DNA of 64,000 nucleotides, taken from positions 434,001-498,000 of the forward strand of contig JAHDWB010000001.1 of the NCBI GenBank assembly GCA_023382595.1. The letters run 5' to 3'. The stretch is from Anaerolineales bacterium (GTDB lineage Bacteria > Chloroflexota > Anaerolineae > Anaerolineales > Villigracilaceae). The translations under genes were made by a program, and so were the position numbers. Under the pieces are notes generated by a model. It had not been told where the DNA came from and ran no database searches. It was given only the letters and a program-made list of their open reading frames with translations. How positions within the stretch are numbered: position 1 is the stretch's first letter; the number at the start of each line of letters is the position of its first letter. Shown piece by piece: positions 49,208-57,018 of the stretch.

Positions 49208-49902
49208 TCGAAGTCAAAAAGCTTGTCAAACGCTTCGGCTTGAAGACCATCCTGCGCGGTGTGGATTTTAACGTCCAACCCGGGGAATTTGTGGCTCTGC
49301 TCGGACCGAACGGGGCAGGCAAAACCACCTTCCTGCGAATTCTCGCTTCGCTCTCCCGCCCCAGCCTGGGAAGCGTTAAAGTGGCAGGACACTCACTCCC
49401 AAACGATTCGGCGCAAGTCCGCGCGAGGCTGGGCGTGGTTTCGCACCTGCCCCTGCTCTACCCCGACCTAACCGCCGAGGAAAATCTGCAATTCTACGCG
49501 CGCATGTACGGGCTTGTGGATTTCGCCCCGCGCATCACGGAAGTCCTGCAAATGGTCGGGCTGGAGGCGCGGCGCAAGGATCTCGTCCGCACCTTCTCGC
49601 GCGGCATGCAGCAACGCCTCGCCATCGGCAGGGCGGTCATCCACGACCCGGAGGTGGTCCTGTTCGATGAACCCTACACCGGGCTGGATCAGGATGCATC
49701 CGAAATGCTGGATGAAGTTCTGCGCTCTGTCGCCGCCAAGGGACGCACCGTGGTCATGACCTCCCACGACCTCGCCCGCGCCGAAGACCTTGCCACCCGT
49801 TTCGACATCCTTTCGCGCGGGGTGATCGCCGCATCCGCAACGCGCAGTGATTTCAAAGACACAAACCTGCTCGATTTTTACAAGAAAGCACTGGCGGTCT
49901 GA
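49204..49902 (+). CDS. ccmA: heme exporter ATPase CcmA
   Basis: The ATP-binding subunit that drives release of heme-loaded CcmE. Walker A LLGPNGAGKTT, signature FSRGMQQRLAIGRA, Walker B VVLFDEPYTGLD and H-loop MTSHDLARAEDL. At 232 residues it is of normal size, and its start ATG is inside the previous stop (ATGA). The neighbours ccmB and ccmC set the assignment. Confidence 0.93.
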   Translation: MIEVKKLVKRFGLKTILRGVDFNVQPGEFVALLGPNGAGKTTFLRILASLSRPSLGSVKVAGHSLPNDSAQVRARLGVVSHLPLLYPDLTAEENLQFYARMYGLVDFAPRITEVLQMVGLEARRKDLVRTFSRGMQQRLAIGRAVIHDPEVVLFDEPYTGLDQDASEMLDEVLRSVAAKGRTVVMTSHDLARAEDLATRFDILSRGVIAASATRSDFKDTNLLDFYKKALAV

Positions 49903-49904
49903 TC

Positions 49905-50645
49905 ATGTCCAATATTCCCATCACCGCGACCAAAACCGCCGATAAGGACAAGCAGGCAATCACTGCCAAACCGTCCTTTATCAAAGCCGTTATGGCAATC
50001 GTTCAGAAGGACCTTTCTGCTGAATTCCGCTCGCGCGAGCTGCTCTCCGCCATGCTGGTCTTTTCCATGCTGGTCATCCTCATCTTCAACTTCGCATTGG
50101 AATTGAACATCGAAGTGCGGAAATCCGTCGCCGCAGGCGTGTTGTGGACGACCTTTGCTTTTGCAGGTACGCTCGGTCTCAACCGCTCGATGGCGGTCGA
50201 AAAGGACCGCGGCTGCATGGACGGGCTGCTACTTGCCCCCGTGGACCGCTCGGCGATCTTCTTCGGCAAAGCCATCAGCAATCTTGCCTTCATGTTGATC
50301 GTGGAGGCGATCGTCATTCCGTTATACGCCCTGCTGTATAACGAAACCCGCATCTTCCAACTGGATTTCCTGCTCATCATCCTGCTCGGCTCGATCGGGT
50401 ACATAGCGGTCGGCACATTGCTCTCCGCCATGTCCGTGCAAACGCGCACGCGGGATGTGCTCCTGCCAATTCTGCTTTTCCCTGTGGCAGTGCCCGTCCT
50501 GTTGGCTTCCGTCAAAGCCAGCGGCGGTCTGATCGAAGGCGCAACATTCGCCGAGATACTCACACCCTTCAACCTGCTGCTCGCCTACGACGTGATCTTC
50601 ATTGCCGTTGCTTTCATGGTCTTTGATTTTGTGGTCGAGGAATAA
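49905..50645 (+). CDS. ccmB: heme exporter membrane protein CcmB
   Basis: A 246-residue polytopic protein with six helices, VQKDLSAEFRSRELLSAMLVF at the start and the conserved GSIGYIAVGTLLSAMSVQTRTRDVLLPILLFP segment. The N-terminal 25 residues are an extra hydrophilic stretch. It starts two bases after ccmA. CcmA and CcmB form the ABC complex acting on CcmC-heme-CcmE. Confidence 0.92.
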   Translation: MSNIPITATKTADKDKQAITAKPSFIKAVMAIVQKDLSAEFRSRELLSAMLVFSMLVILIFNFALELNIEVRKSVAAGVLWTTFAFAGTLGLNRSMAVEKDRGCMDGLLLAPVDRSAIFFGKAISNLAFMLIVEAIVIPLYALLYNETRIFQLDFLLIILLGSIGYIAVGTLLSAMSVQTRTRDVLLPILLFPVAVPVLLASVKASGGLIEGATFAEILTPFNLLLAYDVIFIAVAFMVFDFVVEE

Positions 50646-50743
50646 AATCTTCAAAATCTACATCCATCCGGATTCATTTCTCAGCAAGCGCTACGCCAAA
50701 TCAGGTCTAATCCTGAAACCCAAACTTTACAAAGGAGTTATCC

Positions 50744-51442
50744 ATGCAATCCAAACCCATTGCGCTCACTGTGCTTGATGTCCTTGCCGTCATCGCGCTT
50801 GGTGTCGCTACCTACTTCGCCCTCGTCTTCGCACCCACCGAACAGATCATGGGACAGGTCCAGCGTGTCTTTTACTTCCATGTCGGTACGGCATGGGTCG
50901 GCATGCTCGGCTTCATCCTTGCCGCGGTGGCGGGCATCGTCTACCTTGTCACGAAAGATATGAAGTGGGACCGCTTCCAGGTCGCTGCGGTGGAGATCAG
51001 TACCATGTTCTTCTTCATCACCATTGTGCTCGGTTCCATCTGGGCGCGCCCCGCCTGGAACACCTGGTGGACGTGGGACCCGCGCCTCACCACCGCCGCC
51101 GTCACGGAGCTCATCTACGTCGCCTATTTCATGCTCCGCGCAGGCATCGAAGACCCCGAAAAACGCGCACGCTTCGGCGCAGTGTACACCCTGCTGGGCG
51201 GAATCAGCGTCCCGATCACCTTCATGGCGATCCGCCTCTTCCGCACCATCCATCCCGTGGTCATCGGCAATGAAAGCGCCGCAGCACAGGGCGGTTTCAG
51301 CATGAGCGGCGACATGGTCACCGCCATGTTGGTCTCCTTTGCCGCCTTCACCATCATCTTCATCGACCTGATGTGGCACCGCGTCCGCCTCAGCGGCTTG
51401 CAGGAAAAGGTCGAACAACTCAAACTCAAAGTTTCGATGTAA
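50744..51442 (+). CDS. ccmC: heme handling protein CcmC
   Basis: CcmC presents heme to CcmE. It has six predicted helices, the WWD motif NTWWTWDPRLT with flanking histidines (YFHVGTAWVG; RLFRTIHPVV), and a total of 232 residues. ATG 50744 follows AAAGGAG. A 98-base gap separates it from ccmB, and ccmD follows 13 bases after its stop. Confidence 0.93.
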   Translation: MQSKPIALTVLDVLAVIALGVATYFALVFAPTEQIMGQVQRVFYFHVGTAWVGMLGFILAAVAGIVYLVTKDMKWDRFQVAAVEISTMFFFITIVLGSIWARPAWNTWWTWDPRLTTAAVTELIYVAYFMLRAGIEDPEKRARFGAVYTLLGGISVPITFMAIRLFRTIHPVVIGNESAAAQGGFSMSGDMVTAMLVSFAAFTIIFIDLMWHRVRLSGLQEKVEQLKLKVSM

Positions 51443-51455
51443 TTGGAGCGCAAAA

Positions 51456-51611
51456 ATGGAAACTTATCCCGATACTTCCGGCTACATGATCGCAGGCTAC
51501 GTCTTCTCCTTCCTGACCATGGGCATCCATGTCCTGAGCATTTACATTCGCAACAAAAACCTCCAGCGCGACCTCGAAACGCTCGAGGGAATGGATACGG
51601 AAAAGAAATAA
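51456..51611 (+). CDS. ccmD: small heme exporter protein CcmD
   Basis: A 51-codon ORF, too short for many gene finders: METYPDTSGYMIAGYVFSFL, one transmembrane helix, then a charged cytoplasmic tail (NLQRDLETLEGMD). It lies 13 bases after ccmC with GGAG about seven bases before ATG 51456. Size, topology and place are those of CcmD, which stabilises the CcmABCE complex. It ends the cluster. Confidence 0.85.
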   Translation: METYPDTSGYMIAGYVFSFLTMGIHVLSIYIRNKNLQRDLETLEGMDTEKK

Positions 51612-51622
51612 TTCCAGTCGGA

Positions 51623-51652
51623 GAGTCCGTTATAATATAGCGGACTCTTTTT
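51623..51652 (+). terminator. terminator of the ccm cluster with TATAAT in its loop
   Basis: GAGTCCG and CGGACTC pair (51623-51629 with 51641-51647) around a loop that contains TATAAT, followed by TTTTT. The gene at 51660 starts 13 bases beyond the stem, so the same element might carry the -10 box of the next gene. Confidence 0.75.
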
Positions 51653-51659
51653 GATTCCC

Positions 51660-53300
51660 ATGCCAAAGCGACGCTGGACCACCGGTCTCCTGCTGCTCGT
51701 GATCGCCATCTCAAACATGGCTTTCACGCCTGAAATCTCGCTCGCCTCCAGCGTGGACCCGGCAACGGTTTCTGCAACCAACCCTCCCCCCGGTCCTGAC
51801 CGTTTTTCCATCATCTCCGTGGAATATACAGCCTACAAGTGGCATCTGCTCACGTGGAATGCGAAAAAATTGGCGTGTTCCATCGTCATTGACCACGACG
51901 GCATGCCGCTCCCCTGGGAGGTATACCGAGACTGCGGGGAAACCATCTACAACACTTGGATGACCCAGCCCGCCTGCAACATCCATGATGTAAAAAATTG
52001 CAAGGGCTACTATGCTGTCCTGATAGACAGCCAGCCCAAGGAAAAAGAGATCGCAATGCAATTGCCCGCTGCCAGCACATGGATCTCAGTGGAAGACTGC
52101 GACCCCGTATTCAGTGCGGGAACGAACATCTGCGAAACCAAGCCGACCCTGGTCTTCAGCGGACTTGAACCCCTCCCAAATGAAACCATTATCCGCATCG
52201 AAGGGACGTATGACGGTCAGCCGTTCTGGTGCGATGATACTGTCTGCAAATTCCGCATCCCTGAAACTGTGGACGAAGGCGTAAAGGTCACATTCTGGGC
52301 ATATTCCAGTTATGGGGATAGCAGTCCCGTGTATGAGGCGCAGGTTCGCGTCAAACGGGTGAATGAGGGAGATCCCGATCAGTTGTATTGGTATGTGGAC
52401 GTGCTTTCGTCCCAATGGCAGGGATATGCAGCGACCTGTTCCGAAGCGTGGGGGATCTTCCCGCCTGTGGGAGGTGTTCCCGAATGGCTGGGCACGCCCA
52501 AACAAAGCGAAGACCTGAGCAGTGACATTCCCTACACCTATCTCGCCGCCAACCTCATCCTGCAGGGCGCTGTGGACGCCAGTTCCTGCCCGGATGGAGG
52601 ACTATCGCCCGGGAACGTCGTCAACCAGTGCGGGCTTGAGAAGGCGCGGGATGCAGTTGTGGAATGGCAGAATCAGTTCGACGATCTCATCCTGAGCACT
52701 GCGCGGGAAACCAGCGTACCGGCGCGTCTGCTCAAAAATCTGTTCGCGCGCGAAAGCCAGTTCTGGCCCGGCGTCTATCAAGCCGCAAGCGACGTGGGAC
52801 TGGGGCAACTTACGGAAAACGGCGCCGACACCACCCTGTTCTGGAACCGCTCCTTCTTCAACCAATTCTGCCCGCTCGTGATGGACTCTGAAGTCTGCGG
52901 CGCGGGGTATGCCAATCTTGGCAAAGAACTGCAAACCGAGTTGCGGCGCGCGTTGGTGGGAAGTGTGAACGCGACCTGCGAGGAATGTCCGCTCGGGCTC
53001 GACCTGACGCAGGCACATTTCTCGGTCGGTGTGTTCGCCCATACCATGGTCGCCAACTGCGAGCAGGCGGGACAAGTCGTCTACAATTACACGGATGAAC
53101 AGCCTGTCAACGTCGCATCCTACGAAGATATGTGGAAGTTCACGCTCGTCAATTACAACGCGGGCGGCGGCTGCCTCGCCGAAGCGATCTCGATGGCGCG
53201 CGCAGTCAGCGGACTGCCGCTTAGCTGGGAAACCGTCTCCCCGCACCTGAGCGGAGCCTGCTCCGGTGCTGTGGGTTACGTGAACGACATCAGCAAGTAG
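51660..53300 (+). CDS. secreted lytic-transglycosylase-like protein
   Basis: A 546-residue exported protein: signal peptide (MPKRRWTTGLLLLVIAISNM...), a cysteine-bearing beta-rich N-terminal region (about 60-230), and a C-terminal lysozyme-like part with ETSVPARLLKNLFARESQFWPG (candidate catalytic Glu), SDVGLGQLTENGADTTLFW and LVNYNAGGGCL, the segments seen in SLT transglycosylases. Around 20 cysteines suggest extracytoplasmic disulfides. It was probably annotated by fold only; the substrate is presumably peptidoglycan. Confidence 0.75.
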   Translation: MPKRRWTTGLLLLVIAISNMAFTPEISLASSVDPATVSATNPPPGPDRFSIISVEYTAYKWHLLTWNAKKLACSIVIDHDGMPLPWEVYRDCGETIYNTWMTQPACNIHDVKNCKGYYAVLIDSQPKEKEIAMQLPAASTWISVEDCDPVFSAGTNICETKPTLVFSGLEPLPNETIIRIEGTYDGQPFWCDDTVCKFRIPETVDEGVKVTFWAYSSYGDSSPVYEAQVRVKRVNEGDPDQLYWYVDVLSSQWQGYAATCSEAWGIFPPVGGVPEWLGTPKQSEDLSSDIPYTYLAANLILQGAVDASSCPDGGLSPGNVVNQCGLEKARDAVVEWQNQFDDLILSTARETSVPARLLKNLFARESQFWPGVYQAASDVGLGQLTENGADTTLFWNRSFFNQFCPLVMDSEVCGAGYANLGKELQTELRRALVGSVNATCEECPLGLDLTQAHFSVGVFAHTMVANCEQAGQVVYNYTDEQPVNVASYEDMWKFTLVNYNAGGGCLAEAISMARAVSGLPLSWETVSPHLSGACSGAVGYVNDISK

Positions 53301-53317
53301 GTCACAGTAAAGTGATA

Positions 53318-53347
53318 ACGCCGCAATGACATGCGGCGTCTTTTTTT
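53318..53347 (+). terminator. terminator after the transglycosylase-like gene
   Basis: ACGCCGCA and TGCGGCGT form a perfect stem around ATGACA, followed by C and T7. Confidence 0.9.
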
Positions 53348-53379
53348 ACAAATGGACTTGTGCTAAACTTAACAAATCA

Positions 53380-53459
53380 ATGTCGTTGCGAACACGAAAC
53401 AATTTCCAGGGAATTTGGAGATTGCTTCGTCGAGAAGATCACCTTCCTCGCAACGACAT
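53380..53459. repeat. dispersed intergenic inverted repeat
   Basis: ATGTCGTTGCG and CGCAACGACAT are perfect ends around an internal AGATTGCTTCGTCGAGAAG block related to the ilvN-ilvC repeat at 2434-2538. It extends the next gene's open frame upstream with a spurious start. Confidence 0.7.
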
Positions 53460-53477
53460 GCAATCTCCGGAGGCACC

Positions 53478-55466
53478 ATGCTCACCCTTGTAGAAAAGAT
53501 TCTCTTCGTCATTTTCACCATCGCATCCCTCTATTTCACCTACAAAGGTGTGATGCGCATCATCGGTCACATCTCCAGCGGGCAGGGGAAAATCGATTGG
53601 TCACTCGTTTGGAAACGCATCGGGGATTTGATCGTCAAAGTGGCATTATTCCAGCCCGTCTTTCGCTTCCGCCTGTGGACCTCGATCCTGCATGCGCTGA
53701 TCGGCTGGGGCTTCCTCTCCTTCCTGCTCATCAACCTCGCGGATCTGATCTACGCCTACACGGGCTGGCGTCTGCTCGACAACACGGGGCGTTTCGGGGA
53801 TGTGTATCGCTTGATCGCGGACATTGCCAACGTCGCCATCATCGTCGGGATTCTGGCGATGGCGTTCCGCCGCTTCATTCTCCGACCATCGAACCTGTCC
53901 ACGCGTGAGACGACTTTGCTTCACCCCAAAGCCCGCTTCGGCATCCTGCGCGACTCGGCGATCGTCGCAACGTTCATCTTCGTCCACAATGCGGCGCGGT
54001 TCCTGGGCGAGTCATTCAATTTGGCGTTGGCAGGTCACGCTGACAGTTGGCAGCCAAGCATCTCAGCCGTATCAACTTTATGGTCTGGCGTGGATGCGAA
54101 TGTTTTGATCGCAGGGGAACACATCGCATTCTGGTTATCCATTGGCGCGGTGGTCGCGTTCCTCCCGTACTTCCCATATTCAAAACATATTCATTTATTC
54201 TTTGCGCCGTTGAATTTTGCGCTCAAGCCCGAACGAAAATCCATCGGCGAATTGGGATATATTAATCTCGATGACCAGTCGATCGAGCAGTTTGGCGCGG
54301 CGACGATGAAAGACCTTGGCTGGGAGCAGATCATGGACAGTTACGCCTGTATCATGTGCTTCCGCTGTCAGGAGGTCTGCCCGGCGTATACCACAGGGAA
54401 ACTGCTCTCGCCTGCCGCGTTGGAAATCAATAAACGTTATCACTTCAACAATGGCGGTACGACCGATGTGGCGATGACCGAGTTGATCAGCGAAGAAGCG
54501 GTGTGGGCGTGTACGTCGTGCGGCGCGTGCGTGGACATTTGTCCCGTTGGCAATGAGCCGATGCGTGATATTCTGGACATCCGCAGAAATCTATCCATGA
54601 TGGAAAGCGCCTTCCCGAAGCAATTGGAGACGGCGTTCAAAGGCATGGAGCGCAATGCCAACCCGTGGAACGTCTCGCAGGCGGACCGCATGAAGTGGGC
54701 GGAAGGCATAAGTGTGCCGACCATCGAACAGAACGGCGAACCTGAAATTTTATGGTGGGTTGGCTGTGCGCCTGCAACTGATTCGCGTGCTCAGAAAACC
54801 GCGCAAGCCTTTGCGAAAATTTTAAACACGGCTGGAGTCAATTATGCGGTGCTGGGTAACAACGAAGCCTGTACAGGAGATTCCGCTCGCCGCGCGGGAC
54901 GTGAAGATATTTTCTTCGGCTTGGCTTCACAGAACGTAGAAATCTTGAATGAAGTTGCGCCGAAACGTATTGTGACGACTTGTCCGCATTGTTTGCATAC
55001 CATCAAAAATGAATACCCTGCCTTTGGCGGGAATTATCAGGTCATTCACCATACGCAATTGATCAATGAATTGGTCGGCGCGGGAAAGATTTCGATGAAC
55101 TTGGAAGGCGACAATATGAAAATCACCTTCCATGACCCGTGTTATTTGGGGCGGCATAACAAGGTCACCGATGAGCCGCGCGATGCGTTGAAGTCCGCTG
55201 GCGTGGAAACAGTGGAGATGCCGCGCAATGGGGCAAAGTCGTTCTGCTGTAGCGCGGGCGGCGCACAGATGTGGAAGGAAGAAGAGGAAGGCTCGGCGCG
55301 TGTGAACGTGACCCGCTTCAAGGAAGCCCAATCTACAGGCGCGGACATGGTGGCGGTGGGATGTCCGTTCTGTTTGACGATGATGACCGATGCCGCGAAG
55401 GATGGCGGCAGTGAGATTCAGGTCAAGGATGTGGCGGAGATCGTGGCGGAGCGGTTGAAGACCTAG
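53478..55466 (+). CDS. membrane-bound Fe-S oxidoreductase, HdrD/GlpC-like with heme-b-type membrane domain
   Basis: A 662-residue protein. N-terminal half: five or six helices of a nitrate-reductase-gamma/HdrE-like cytochrome b membrane domain (LWTSILHALIGWGFLSFLLI, HNAARFLGESF, GEHIAFWLSIGAVVAFLP) with candidate heme histidines. C-terminal half: two [4Fe-4S] ferredoxin sites (CIMCFRCQEVCP and CTSCGACVDICP) and two CCG domains (CPHCLHTI ... HDPCYLGRHN and FCCSAGG). Homologues accept electrons from flavoproteins and pass them to quinones. The partner is not identifiable here. I chose ATG 53478 after GGAGG; the preceding frame is repeat. Confidence 0.87.
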   Translation: MLTLVEKILFVIFTIASLYFTYKGVMRIIGHISSGQGKIDWSLVWKRIGDLIVKVALFQPVFRFRLWTSILHALIGWGFLSFLLINLADLIYAYTGWRLLDNTGRFGDVYRLIADIANVAIIVGILAMAFRRFILRPSNLSTRETTLLHPKARFGILRDSAIVATFIFVHNAARFLGESFNLALAGHADSWQPSISAVSTLWSGVDANVLIAGEHIAFWLSIGAVVAFLPYFPYSKHIHLFFAPLNFALKPERKSIGELGYINLDDQSIEQFGAATMKDLGWEQIMDSYACIMCFRCQEVCPAYTTGKLLSPAALEINKRYHFNNGGTTDVAMTELISEEAVWACTSCGACVDICPVGNEPMRDILDIRRNLSMMESAFPKQLETAFKGMERNANPWNVSQADRMKWAEGISVPTIEQNGEPEILWWVGCAPATDSRAQKTAQAFAKILNTAGVNYAVLGNNEACTGDSARRAGREDIFFGLASQNVEILNEVAPKRIVTTCPHCLHTIKNEYPAFGGNYQVIHHTQLINELVGAGKISMNLEGDNMKITFHDPCYLGRHNKVTDEPRDALKSAGVETVEMPRNGAKSFCCSAGGAQMWKEEEEGSARVNVTRFKEAQSTGADMVAVGCPFCLTMMTDAAKDGGSEIQVKDVAEIVAERLKT

Positions 55467-55487
55467 TCCCTTGTAACACAACAATCA

Positions 55488-55546
55488 ATCCGCAGATTGC
55501 GCGGATTTCGCAGATTTTTTCTGCGTAATCTGTCAAATCTACGGAT
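55488..55546. repeat. intergenic palindromic sequence between convergent genes
   Basis: Repeated inverted blocks of ATCCGCAGATT, GCGCGGATT, GCAGATTTTTTCTGC and ATCTACGGATT fill the gap between the Fe-S oxidoreductase and the aminotransferase. It could act as a bidirectional terminator. Confidence 0.5.
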
Positions 55547-56679
55547 TATGTTTTAAGGCAATCACGCAGGCGGAGGATTCCTTCTTCAATTCGATCTTCA
55601 TCATAAAACGAAACGCTCAAGCGGAAATAATCGTTCAACCCGTTGCGGCTTGAGAAGCGGATGCCCGGGCGCAGACCGACGTTGTAGGTTGCGGCTTTTT
55701 TCTGTAAGTCTTCCGCGTCCATGCCGGGGATGCGCACCCAGAAGAAATATCCGCCGTGCGGGGTGACGTATTGCGCTTGCGGCAAGTGTTCGCGCAGGGA
55801 CGCATCCATGACTTGCATGCGCCTGCCGAGGATGTTCACAAGGTTGGAAATATTTTTATCCAGGTCGCCGTTTTCGATCAGGCTGCGGACGATGGCGGAG
55901 GTGAATGGGTTCATCCCGCCGCCGCTGTCCAACACGCCGCAGGTGAAGATACGTTGGATGATGGCGGGATTTGTGTGCAGCCATCCCAGCCGCAGACCGG
56001 GAGCGAGGATCTTCGAGAAGGAGTTGACCGCGATAACCTGTCCCGAATCGATGTGTGCGCCGAACGAGGTCGGCGGGATTTGGGTATAGCCGAGGAATTG
56101 ATAGACTTCGTCCGCGATGATGAGGAAGTTGTGCTTTTGTGCGAGTTCGACGAGTTGTGCGCGGCGTTCGGGCGGGAGAGTGTGTCCGCTGGGGTTTTGG
56201 AAGGAGGGGATGACGTAGATGAATTTGGGCGTGGATTCTTTCAGGGCGGCGGTCAAGGCGTCTATGGAAAGACCAGCTTCGTCGGTCGGAATCGAAGCGA
56301 CGCGCAAGCCGTGATCCGCAAAGATGCGCAGGGCGAGGAAGTAGGTCGGTTCCTCCACGAAGACAGTATCCCCGGGTTGGGTGAAGAGCGTGCAGAGCAA
56401 ATCTAGCGCGGAGGAAATGCCCGTGGTGACGAAGAGGTCGTCGTGCGAGACGGGAAAGCCGCAGCGCGGGGTGAGGAAGTTCGACAGGGCGGCGCGGAAG
56501 TAGCCGTCGCCCTGCTCGATGCCGTATTGCAGGAATTCCTTTTCGTTCCGGCTCAGGCGGTGCGCCGCCGCGTTGCGGAGTATGTCCAACGGCAGCAGGT
56601 CGAGTTGGGGGTTGCCGACGCCGAAGTCAATAAAATCGGGCGGCACTTCGGTCTGGACGATGGGGAGGGGTGTGGTCAT
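55546..56679 (-). CDS. class I/II PLP aminotransferase, 2-aminoadipate/MocR-like
   Basis: A 377-residue fold-type I enzyme: FGVGNPQLDLLPLDILRNAA, FVTTGISSALDLLCTLFTQPG, YVIPSFQNPSGHTLPPERR and the PLP-lysine segment NSFSKILAPGLRLGW. No HTH domain is fused, so it is an enzyme, not a MocR regulator. Relatives act on 2-aminoadipate, kynurenine or aromatic acids. I chose ATG 56679 which follows TATACT by seven bases (TTGATG 18 bases before that), giving a leaderless mRNA. Confidence 0.87.
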   Translation of the reverse strand: MTTPLPIVQTEVPPDFIDFGVGNPQLDLLPLDILRNAAAHRLSRNEKEFLQYGIEQGDGYFRAALSNFLTPRCGFPVSHDDLFVTTGISSALDLLCTLFTQPGDTVFVEEPTYFLALRIFADHGLRVASIPTDEAGLSIDALTAALKESTPKFIYVIPSFQNPSGHTLPPERRAQLVELAQKHNFLIIADEVYQFLGYTQIPPTSFGAHIDSGQVIAVNSFSKILAPGLRLGWLHTNPAIIQRIFTCGVLDSGGGMNPFTSAIVRSLIENGDLDKNISNLVNILGRRMQVMDASLREHLPQAQYVTPHGGYFFWVRIPGMDAEDLQKKAATYNVGLRPGIRFSSRNGLNDYFRLSVSFYDEDRIEEGILRLRDCLKT

Positions 56680-56706
56680 GGCGGCAAGTATAGCATTCCA
56701 AACCAA

Positions 56707-57018
56707 TTAACATCAAACGCCATGTCATTCTGAAAGAGCGTAGTGGACGAAGCATCCTGCTGCGTTACGGCGAACCTAATGGCGGTTGTAACATTGGTTG
56801 ACAATCACGCAAAATTATGGGGTTGTTTTAACGCGAATATCTCAAATGGGCGAATGGGACGAATTTTTTCTCTTTTATTCGTCCCATTTGATAATTCGTG
56901 GAATTCGTGTTAAGAATTTCCTGAATATCTAAAAAGCCATGGCGGAGACCCTTGGGAGCGCTCAGGGTAACAAATTCCTTTGTTATAATCCCCCCATCAC
57001 AATCTCAGGAGAGAGTTC
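56707..57018. other. 312-base intergenic region with repeats and a -10 box
   Basis: No gene seen. Near 56722-56765 lies a partial copy of the GTCATTC...GACGAAGCATCC repeat class. The inverted element 56830-56911 is listed separately. TATAAT at 56984-56989 with no good -35 lies upstream of the dehydrogenase genes, and AGGAGAG precedes the ATG at 57019. Confidence 0.6.
56830..56911. repeat. long imperfect inverted repeat
   Basis: AATGGGACGAAT (56853-56864) and ATTCGTCCCATT (56877-56888) are perfect arms; AACGCGAAT and ATTCGTGTT extend the pairing outward to 56830 and 56911. A long hairpin would form in RNA. Confidence 0.75.
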
